Shown piece after piece: positions 26,928 to 32,919 of a stretch of 49,033 nt of DNA. Numbering within the stretch: position 1 is the stretch's first letter; each line of letters opens with the position of its first letter. The position numbers were made by a program, and so were the translations under genes. Source of the stretch: an uncultured Clostridia bacterium (GTDB lineage: Bacteria > Bacillota > Clostridia > Oscillospirales > Ruminococcaceae). Location: contig CALXHI010000045.1 in NCBI GenBank assembly GCA_944388075.1, forward strand, positions 1-49,033, read 5' to 3'. The notes under the pieces are model-generated. The model made no database searches. It was not told the origin of the DNA and saw nothing but the letters and a program-made list of their open reading frames with translations.

Positions 26928-26956
26928 AGTATAGCATACATTCACGAAAATTGCAA
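26928..26956 (-). promoter_or_regulatory. Promoter of the GH9 gene
   Basis: Minus-strand TTGCAA (26951-26956), a 17-base spacer ending in TGC, and TATACT (26928-26933). Confidence 0.7.
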
Positions 26957-27002
26957 TGGCATTTCAATATCTTTGTCATAGATTTTATGGCATTGGCAAT
27001 GC

Positions 27003-27031
27003 TTGCATCCGACTCCGAAACCGTGTATAAT
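27003..27031 (+). promoter_or_regulatory. Promoter of the DNA glycosylase gene
   Basis: TTGCAT (27003-27008), a 17-base spacer and TATAAT (27026-27031). Confidence 0.7.
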
Positions 27032-27062
27032 ATGCGTGAATCCATCTTACAGGAGGTCTCCC

Positions 27063-27551
27063 ATGCAGCAAGTACATCCCTTTCCGCCGCTTTATGATGC
27101 GGAATCGCAAATTCTCATTCTCGGCAGCTTTCCATCGGTGAAATCCAGAGAGCAATGCTTTTTCTACGGTCATCCGCAAAACCGCTTTTGGCGTGTCATG
27201 GCGGCACTGCTGTATGCGCCAATCCCCCAAACAATACCCGAAAAGCAACGCTTGCTCCATGCCCATCACATTGCCCTTTGGGATGTGATTGCAAGCTGCG
27301 ACATTACCGGCTCCTCGGACAGCAGCATTCGCAATGCCGTTCCAAATGACCTTTCCCCCATTCTCACCGCTGCGCCCATCCAACACATTGCTGCCAACGG
27401 CACAATCGCCCACACGCTCTATCAAAAGCACTGCTTTCCGCTGACACAGCGTCCGGCAATCAAGCTCCCTTCGACCAGTCCTGCCAATGCCGCCTGGTCG
27501 CTCGAACGGCTTACTGCTGCATGGAGAGAGCTGCTCAAACTGCAAGCATAG
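27063..27551 (+). CDS. DNA-deoxyinosine (hypoxanthine) glycosylase, UDG superfamily family 6
   Basis: A 162-residue base-excision repair enzyme that removes deaminated adenine (hypoxanthine) from DNA. The pattern ILILGSFPSVKSRE followed by FFYGHPQNRFW and then ALWDVIASCDI is that of TIGR04274/UDG family 6. The Asn in QNRFW corresponds to the catalytic residue of that family. A C-terminal LPSTSPANA segment corresponds to the DNA-intercalating loop. ATG at 27063 follows CAGGAGG; an in-frame ATG 20 codons earlier lies in the promoter. The gene stands alone, converging with rqcP. Confidence 0.9.
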   Translation: MQQVHPFPPLYDAESQILILGSFPSVKSREQCFFYGHPQNRFWRVMAALLYAPIPQTIPEKQRLLHAHHIALWDVIASCDITGSSDSSIRNAVPNDLSPILTAAPIQHIAANGTIAHTLYQKHCFPLTQRPAIKLPSTSPANAAWSLERLTAAWRELLKLQA

Positions 27552-27612
27552 AAAAGAAGCGGCAGGCTGCTTACGGTTCCACCGTATACATATCTGCCGC
27601 TGCTTCTTTTGT
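27552..27612. terminator. Bidirectional terminator between the glycosylase and rqcP
   Basis: AAGAAGCGGCAG (about 27554-27565) pairs with CTGCCGCTGCTTC (27595-27607), with A/T runs outside on both strands. The distal arm lies inside the last codons of rqcP. Confidence 0.75.
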
Positions 27613-27813
27613 TGTATGCTCGAGCACCGCCGCAACACGAACTCGCATGGTTTTCTGCCCCAGAGTCATCTCGATCAAATCGCCAACTTTGACCTCGTAA
27701 GATGCTCTGGCAACCTTGCCGTTCACCAATACCCGCCCTGCATCACAGGCTTCGTTCGCCACGGTACGGCGTTTCATCAATCGGGAAACCTTCAGGTATT
27801 TGTCCAGTCTCAT
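27571..27813 (-). CDS. rqcP: S4-domain RNA-binding protein RqcP
   Basis: An 80-residue protein that is almost only an S4 domain: MRLDKYLKVSRLMKRRTVANEACDAGRVLVNGKV in outline, with the RVLVNG turn. RqcP (YabO, Hsp15-like) works with RqcH in ribosome-associated quality control, stabilising peptidyl-tRNA on stalled 50S subunits during alanine tailing. In Bacillus it lies in the same neighbourhood next to mazG. Here its ATG overlaps the hup stop codon (ATGA), so it depends on translational coupling; its own ribosome binding site is weak. RqcH itself is not in the window. Confidence 0.92.
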   Translation of the reverse strand: MRLDKYLKVSRLMKRRTVANEACDAGRVLVNGKVARASYEVKVGDLIEMTLGQKTMRVRVAAVLEHTTKEAAADMYTVEP

Positions 27814-28106
27814 TTGTTGACTGCTTCCTTCAGATGCTTCGAGGCACGGAACACCGGTGCCTTCTTTGCCGGTGTGACCATCTGCTTTCCGGTTCTCGGA
27901 TTCTTTATAGTCTTCTCCTTACGCTCGTGAATCTCGAATGTACCAAATCCGGTCAGGTGGATCTTTTCGCCGGCAGTCAGCGAATCAATCAGAACCGAGG
28001 TGATCAGTTGCAGGGCATCATCTGCCTGCTTTCTCGTCCACTTGCCATCAGCAAGCTGTTCCTCACTTTTGTCAACCAAAGCAGTGATCAATTCGATCTT
28101 TGTCAT
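27810..28106 (-). CDS. hup: HU family DNA-binding protein
   Basis: A 98-residue histone-like protein that bends DNA and compacts the nucleoid. The alpha-helical dimerisation start (MTKIELITALVDKS), the beta-arm region with GFGTFEIHERKEKTIKNPRTGK and the closing FRASKHLKEAV are all typical of HU/IHF. The ATG at 28106 has GGAGG at ideal spacing; the TTG five codons upstream lacks one. It is cotranscribed with rqcP, and a small hairpin near 28154-28176 separates it from mazG. Slightly longer than the usual 90 residues. Confidence 0.95.
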   Translation of the reverse strand: MTKIELITALVDKSEEQLADGKWTRKQADDALQLITSVLIDSLTAGEKIHLTGFGTFEIHERKEKTIKNPRTGKQMVTPAKKAPVFRASKHLKEAVNK

Positions 28107-28153
28107 GTTTACATCCTCCAAAATAAATTGTTTTTCTTGGGTGTATTCAAAAA

Positions 28154-28176
28154 CCGGTTTCTTCCACCGATTTCAT
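28154..28176 (-). terminator. Weak hairpin between mazG and hup
   Basis: Imperfect AATCGGT/ACCGGTT stem followed by TTTTG on the minus strand. It could reduce mazG read-through into hup, but the stem is short. Confidence 0.4.
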
Positions 28177-28220
28177 GGCTGCCGTATCGCTTACCCTCTG
28201 CGACATCGGCAGTTGCGGAA

Positions 28221-29057
28221 TCAAGCTTCCGTGTCCGTATCGGCTTTCGCCTGCATCCAATAGCGATCGAGCGTTTCAAGCGGCAAATCCGTCATCTTCT
28301 TGCCGTCTGCCAGCACAAGCTGCTCGGTTTTGGCAAAGCGTGTCATGAATTTCTTTGCCGCTCTGCGCAATGCCAATTCCGAATCCACGCCCAAATGCCG
28401 TGCTGTATTCACACAGGAAAACAACACATCACCAAGCTCCTCCTCCATGCGGTCTGCATCGTCGCTCTGCATGGCTTCCGCAAGCTCATCGGTTTCCTGC
28501 CGAATACAGGTGAACGCATCCGCCGCATTCGACCAGTCCATGCCGGCTCTTGCCGCCCGTTTGCCGAGTTTCTGCGCATACATCAGCGACGGCATTGCCG
28601 GACTGACACCTTCGAGCGTTGCAGCAAATGTATCCTGATGCTTGGTTTCCCGCTTGATGCTGTCCCAATTTTTCAGCACCTCACCACTGTCCGAAACCGT
28701 CAGATCGCCAAACACATGCGGATGGCGTACAATCAATTTCCGGCACAGCTCATCGCAGATATCGTCAAATCGGAAGCTGTCCTTCTCTGCTTCGATTTGG
28801 CAGTGAAATACGACTTGCAGCAATACATCGCCAAGTTCCTCTCGCAGCATCGGAACGCTTTCGCAATCAATCGCCTCGATCGCCTCATAGCATTCCTCAA
28901 GAAAATCACCGCGCAAGCTGGCATGGGTCTGCTCCCGATCCCATGGACAGCCCTGCTCACTGCGCAGCACCTGCATCACATCGAGCAGCTCGTCAATGCC
29001 ATAATGGGAACAGCTTTTGAGTCGCACAATGGTGTCCGCTATTGCATTCTTCTCCAT
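28221..29057 (-). CDS. mazG: MazG nucleoside triphosphate pyrophosphohydrolase
   Basis: A house-cleaning enzyme that hydrolyses NTPs and damaged dNTPs to monophosphates. The 278-residue product has two MazG repeats. The first carries CPWDREQTH, the EECYEAIEAID and EELGDVLLQVVFH helices with the EExxE and ExxD metal motifs. The second repeats the set as EETDELAEAM and EEELGDVLFSCVN. The length suits the tandem MazG form. The start at 29057 follows AGGTAGG. It lies upstream of hup and rqcP in the order common in Firmicutes. Confidence 0.95.
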   Translation of the reverse strand: MEKNAIADTIVRLKSCSHYGIDELLDVMQVLRSEQGCPWDREQTHASLRGDFLEECYEAIEAIDCESVPMLREELGDVLLQVVFHCQIEAEKDSFRFDDICDELCRKLIVRHPHVFGDLTVSDSGEVLKNWDSIKRETKHQDTFAATLEGVSPAMPSLMYAQKLGKRAARAGMDWSNAADAFTCIRQETDELAEAMQSDDADRMEEELGDVLFSCVNTARHLGVDSELALRRAAKKFMTRFAKTEQLVLADGKKMTDLPLETLDRYWMQAKADTDTEA

Positions 29058-29167
29058 AACATCCTACCTTATTTTTATCGAAAAATCAAGTGTTTTCTAT
29101 CTTTTCGATTCAACTTCCCACAATTCAACGAAAAACCGCTTTGGTTTTCGCTGATATTTGTGCGATA

Positions 29168-30181
29168 TTATTTACGATCGATGAAGCCCACACGGCGATA
29201 TACCTTGCTCATGAGCTTTCCGGTCAAGCGGAATGCCTGCTCACTGCCCGTATCGATGCAGGCATTCAGGTATGCCTTGTCCTCCATCAATCGTGCATAC
29301 GCTGTCTGTACCGGCTCGAGGTGATCGGCAACAGCCTCGCCGACTGCCGTCTTGAAATCGCCATAGCCCTTGCCTGCAAACTCTGTCGTGATCTCATCGA
29401 GGGTCTTGCCGGTTACGCAGCTGTAGATGGTCATCAGGTTGTTGATACCCTCCTTGCCTTCCCGATAACAGACCTCCGACTCCGAATCGGTCACCGCACG
29501 GCGGAATTTCCGCAGAATAGTGTCCTTATCATCGAGAATATAAACACAGCCATTCGCATTCTCATCGGATTTCGACATCTTCTTGGTCGGGTCTTGCAGC
29601 GACATCAAACGTGCACCGGTTTCGGGCATATACGGCTCCGGCACCACAAACGTCTCGCCAAACCGCTGGTTAAAGCGAATTGCTACATTCCGTGCAAGCT
29701 CCAAATGCTGCTTCTGATCTGCACCAATCGGTACGAGATCGGCATTGTATGCCAAAATATCCGCAGCCATCAGCACCGGGTAGGTGAACAAACCGGCATT
29801 GATGTTATCAGCATGACGGGCACTCTTATCCTTGAACTGCGTCATGCGGTTCAGCTCACCAAACATCGTCGAGCAGGACAGCACCCAGCTCAGCTCTGCA
29901 TGTGCCGGATTGCGACTCTGCACGAACGCAACACTCTTCTGCGGATCAATACCGCATGCCAACATCAGCGCATAGGCACGCATGGTGTTGGCACGCAAGA
30001 TCGCAGGATCCTGCATAACTGTAATGGCATGCAAATCTACGATGCAGTAGATGCACTCATAGTCCTCTTGCAGCTTGCCCCAATTGCGTACTGCACCGAT
30101 ATAATTGCCGAGCGTGAATACGCCGGTCGGTTGAATGCCGCTGAAAATCCGCTTCTTCGGCTGTATGGTTTTTTCTTCCAT
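29168..30181 (-). CDS. trpS: Tryptophanyl-tRNA synthetase
   Basis: Class I synthetase that charges tRNA-Trp. The 337-residue protein contains the HIGH-equivalent PTGVFTLGNYIGA, the tryptophan-pocket region VDLHAIT and MAADILAYNADLVPIGADQ, and the KMSKS loop in DPTKKMSKSDEN. The length is normal for bacterial TrpS. The ATG at 30181 follows GAAAGGGA. It lies 18 bases after an unknown gene in the same direction and shares that gene's promoter. The leader there is about 70 bases and contains no T-box. Confidence 0.97.
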   Translation of the reverse strand: MEEKTIQPKKRIFSGIQPTGVFTLGNYIGAVRNWGKLQEDYECIYCIVDLHAITVMQDPAILRANTMRAYALMLACGIDPQKSVAFVQSRNPAHAELSWVLSCSTMFGELNRMTQFKDKSARHADNINAGLFTYPVLMAADILAYNADLVPIGADQKQHLELARNVAIRFNQRFGETFVVPEPYMPETGARLMSLQDPTKKMSKSDENANGCVYILDDKDTILRKFRRAVTDSESEVCYREGKEGINNLMTIYSCVTGKTLDEITTEFAGKGYGDFKTAVGEAVADHLEPVQTAYARLMEDKAYLNACIDTGSEQAFRLTGKLMSKVYRRVGFIDRK

Positions 30182-30199
30182 TGGTCTATCCCTTTCCGC

Positions 30200-30739
30200 T
30201 TACTGATTCAGGCTCGAAGCGGCAGGTGTAATACCGGCTGCCTTGTCCTTCAGCTGTGCCGCACGAATCTCACTCATCACACGCTTGTACATATTCATGA
30301 ACAGCTGCTGGCGGGCATCGGGATTGCTCGTCAATGCCTCGAGCTTCAAGCGATAGATACCGCCCGTGGTCAGCAGATAAGCATAGTGCGTATTGCCAAA
30401 CGGCGGTACTTCGAGCGTATCGGCAGGCTCTGCAAGCTCGATATAGTTTGCGGCATTGGCAACAAACATACGGGTTGCCTGCACCAGTCCCGGATACCGC
30501 TGTGCTGCGCCGGAATAGTCGCCGCCCGTACCGAAATACAGGTTGGCTGCACCATTGATATAACAAGCAAGCGTCGTGATCCGGCTGCCCTGCATCGGCA
30601 TATCCACGACCACACCGTAAATCGTACTTTTGGTCATAAACTGCGTGAAGTTTGAAGGGGAAATCCGCAACGCTTGATTGCGAATCATCAAATACTGCTT
30701 ACAGACGGGCAGCCGTCTCATGGGTCCTTTATTGGCCAT
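30200..30739 (-). CDS. Conserved-looking protein of unknown function, upstream of trpS
   Basis: I do not recognise this 179-residue protein. It has no signal peptide or membrane helix. Its start is basic (MANKGPMRRLPVCK), the middle has alternating hydrophobic beta-type segments (TIYGVVVDMP, TTLACYINGAANLYFGTGG), then HYAYLLTTGGIYRLKLEAL, and a charged helical end. The GTGGDYSGA stretch is glycine-rich but is not a P-loop. ATG at 30739 follows AAAGGA; an in-frame start 16 codons earlier lies in the leader. It is the first gene of a transcript with trpS, 18 bases apart, which suggests shared expression rather than shared function. Confidence 0.75.
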   Translation of the reverse strand: MANKGPMRRLPVCKQYLMIRNQALRISPSNFTQFMTKSTIYGVVVDMPMQGSRITTLACYINGAANLYFGTGGDYSGAAQRYPGLVQATRMFVANAANYIELAEPADTLEVPPFGNTHYAYLLTTGGIYRLKLEALTSNPDARQQLFMNMYKRVMSEIRAAQLKDKAAGITPAASSLNQ

Positions 30740-30810
30740 AATCTGAAAATCCTTTCTCACGGTTGTATGTATGTACCGCACACACATCCGTGCAGCACGA
30801 TAACATTTCT

Positions 30811-30839
30811 ATTATAGCACACATTTTCTGAATTTGCAA
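30811..30839 (-). promoter_or_regulatory. Promoter of the unknown gene-trpS transcript
   Basis: Minus-strand TTGCAA (30834-30839), a 17-base spacer ending in TGC, and TATAAT (30811-30816). Confidence 0.75.
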
Positions 30840-30945
30840 CAGATTTTTAAGCGATGGAATATTTTTTTTAGAGGTTGACATTTAAGGCAGTGCCGCACAA
30901 ACTACGTGCTTGCAATTTTCCGCCTCTCGGGTGTATGCCGAAAAA

Positions 30946-30977
30946 ACGGCATCGAACCATTGCAGATCCGATGCCGT
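30946..30977 (-). terminator. Terminator after the ECF S-component gene
   Basis: ACGGCATCG/CGATGCCGT stem followed by six T residues on the minus strand. Confidence 0.9.
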
Positions 30978-30998
30978 AACACTTTGTGTGATATCGCT

Positions 30999-31517
30999 TT
31001 AAGTACGAGGGGTCAGCTTCTGCACACGTTCCATGGCAGCCGCAATCGCAAAGTAAAGCAATGCCGATGCCGTTGCCTGAATGACATTGCCCGGTGCTGT
31101 CAGCAAGAACTGCGTGCCGAATCCGCCATACAAAATCACAGCCGTCAGCCAGTAGCCGATTATCGTAATCACGGCACATCCAATCGTCGCCATCACCTTC
31201 CGTATACTGACCATCGGCATACCCTTTGCACCGCCAACCTTCGCAAAGCACAGTGCCAGCATTGCCTTGATCAGGAATGTGGGCAGCACATAGCCGGTAT
31301 AGCCTGCCAGCAAATCCGCCATCGCACCGCCGATCGCCGCTGCTGCCATCGCATAGGGCGTGGGCAAAATCGCTGCCGCCAGATAAATCGCCGCATCGCC
31401 GCAGTGAATGTATCCGTTATGCGTCGGGATGTGGAACGTGAACGTCAGCAGGGCAATCACCGCTGCCAACATACCTGCCGTTACCAATGTTTTCTGCTTG
31501 TTCTGAGCGTTATTCAT
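30999..31517 (-). CDS. ECF transporter S component (TIGR04002-like)
   Basis: A 172-residue protein with about six membrane helices that would capture a small vitamin-like substrate for a shared energy-coupling ECF module. The helices include LVTAGMLAAVIALLTFTF, HCGDAAIYLAAAILP, AAAIGGAMADLLAGY and a conserved small-residue-rich helix one, as in S components. The FHIPTHNGYIHCGDAAIYL region (in outline) is characteristic of the TIGR04002 group. The start overlaps the stop of the upstream pyridoxal-type kinase gene (ATGA), so the two products are made together. The substrate is therefore probably vitamin B6 or hydroxymethylpyrimidine. The ECF ATPases and T protein are not in the window. Confidence 0.85.
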   Translation of the reverse strand: MNNAQNKQKTLVTAGMLAAVIALLTFTFHIPTHNGYIHCGDAAIYLAAAILPTPYAMAAAAIGGAMADLLAGYTGYVLPTFLIKAMLALCFAKVGGAKGMPMVSIRKVMATIGCAVITIIGYWLTAVILYGGFGTQFLLTAPGNVIQATASALLYFAIAAAMERVQKLTPRT

Positions 31518-32374
31518 ACCAAATGCTCCCTTTCCTTATTATGCAATCGATACAAGATCGGTTCAAAGCAAATGCCTTCCATCTCCGATGTTTGCAGGTT
31601 CAAAGTATACTGCGTGGCATCGGAAACAAATGCCGCAGCCTGTGCAACCGCATCCGCCAAAGTCTTGCCCTGCGCCATTGCACCACTCAAAACCGAGGCA
31701 AACAAATCGCCCGTTCCCGAAAGACGGCATTTCGTCAGACTGCAAATCGTACAGTCCAAGCTGTTGACTGTGTAGGTCATCGTCGCAATATGATCCTCTC
31801 GTACAATGCCCGTCAACACGACCGCCTGACAGCCCAAGGTCAGCAGCTGCTTGCAAAGGGCAACCGCTTCATCGGTATGCAATGCTTCTCCGTGATAGGG
31901 TGTTCCGGTCAGGAAACATGCCTCCGTGATATTCGGCGTGATGACATCGGCAAAACGAATCAATTCCCGCATCGCCTGACACATCTCCGATGTATAGGTA
32001 CTGTACAGACTGCCATGATCGCCCATCACCGTGTCCAGCAAAATTTGACAGGCCGGATTCTTTGCCTTTTGTGTCCGAATAAACTGCTGTACAATCGCAA
32101 TCTGTCCCATCGAACCCAGAAATCCGCTGTAAACCTGATCGAATACCAAATCCGACCAGTTTTCCAAATACGCCGGCATGGCATCGGTATAATCCGTGAA
32201 ATGATAGGCCGGAAATCCCGTATGCTTGGAAAATACCGCCGTCGGTACCGGACATGGCTGCACCCCCATCACCGACAAGACCGCAATCGCCGTTGTCAGA
32301 GAGCATCTGCCATAACCGGACAGATCATTGATACACGCCACCCGTACCGTTCCGCTATGTGTCATGTCATGCAC
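31514..32374 (-). CDS. pdxK: Pyridoxal/pyridoxamine kinase family protein
   Basis: A 286-residue ribokinase-superfamily enzyme that phosphorylates pyridoxal, pyridoxamine or pyridoxine to the cofactor form, or a related pyrimidine. Support: the N-terminal ACINDLSGYGRCSLTTAI, the phosphate-region LLDTVMGDHGSLY, and the anion-hole/base motif SGTGDLFASVL with the catalytic Asp. A second ATG three codons downstream could also serve; both follow an AGGAGAGGGGG box. It is coupled by overlap to an ECF S component, implying import plus trapping of the same vitamin. ThiD-like activity on hydroxymethylpyrimidine is the alternative. Confidence 0.9.
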   Translation of the reverse strand: MHDMTHSGTVRVACINDLSGYGRCSLTTAIAVLSVMGVQPCPVPTAVFSKHTGFPAYHFTDYTDAMPAYLENWSDLVFDQVYSGFLGSMGQIAIVQQFIRTQKAKNPACQILLDTVMGDHGSLYSTYTSEMCQAMRELIRFADVITPNITEACFLTGTPYHGEALHTDEAVALCKQLLTLGCQAVVLTGIVREDHIATMTYTVNSLDCTICSLTKCRLSGTGDLFASVLSGAMAQGKTLADAVAQAAAFVSDATQYTLNLQTSEMEGICFEPILYRLHNKEREHLV

Positions 32375-32410
32375 CCCCTCTCCTGCCGTAATTGGATTCT
32401 TGCTTCACCT

Positions 32411-32439
32411 ATTATAGCACACGGCAACGCAAATTGCAA
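32411..32439 (-). promoter_or_regulatory. Promoter of the pdxK-ECF S transcript
   Basis: Minus-strand TTGCAA (32434-32439), a 17-base spacer ending in TGC, and TATAAT (32411-32416). Confidence 0.75.
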
Positions 32440-32596
32440 GCAGTTTTTTACGTCGCCAATCAACGAAAAGCAGCTCCCTGCGGTTCTCACAGAGAGACTG
32501 CTTGCGAATGACACATCCCCAGGATTATGCAGCAATGTATCATTGTAATATGGCATTTCCAATTCGGTGTGTTCTTCTGCACATTCAAGTTTTGTA

Positions 32597-32772
32597 TAGG
32601 CGACACCGCACAAAGATTGTGCGTCAGATGCGCCGTCGATTTTTTCGTCAGATGAAACAAAAAGCGCAGGGAATACTCTGTGTATTCCCGAGCATTTTTG
32701 TGAAATATGACGGAAGAAGCGCAAGCAGATGGCGTGCAAAGCCGTCAGGCGGTCTTTGTGCGGTGTCGCCTA
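32597..32772. repeat. MITE-like repeat, copy 3 (most complete)
   Basis: A 176-base element whose first 20 bases, TAGGCGACACCGCACAAAGA, are the exact reverse complement of its last 20 (32753-32772). Internally it has a further imperfect dyad (ATACTCTGTGTATTC, then CATTTTTGTGAAATATGACGG with its neighbours) and the CAAAGCCGTCAGGCGG block seen in the other copies. It contains no reading frame of its own that looks real. Confidence 0.92.
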
Positions 32773-32919
32773 AAGTTTTATTCTTCCATAGCGTTATACG
32801 CATTTGCTCTATAGCTTGCCAAACGTTTAAAAACTTCATTCTACCCATGGCATAATTATCCATTAGTTTCTTTTTAAATATTTTCTGATCCTTAATTCAC
32901 AGAAGAATCAATCCAAATT

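Larger units (their letters stand above)
32375..32919. other. Intergenic stretch with promoter and MITE-like copy 3
   Basis: About 545 bases between two minus-strand genes. From the left: the pdxK promoter (32411-32439), about 150 bases with only a weak imperfect hairpin near 32475-32503, MITE-like copy 3 (32597-32772), and an AT-rich tail of about 145 bases with no visible gene or clear terminator for the GH43 gene. Confidence 0.7.

Noticed and set aside
27702..30655. Two long plus-strand frames (540 and 521 codons) opposite hup, mazG and trpS
   Set aside because: The minus-strand genes are unmistakable. These frames have Cys/His/Arg-rich shadow composition and no start signals.
30740..30810. 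A T-box or other riboswitch before the trpS transcript
   Set aside because: The leader is only about 70 bases and lacks the specifier and T-box sequences.
30880..30920. A possible fourth MITE-like end (GCCGCACAAAC-type sequence)
   Set aside because: Only about 13 of 16 bases match the left end, no right end follows, and the region is explained by the ECF S terminator and promoter surroundings.
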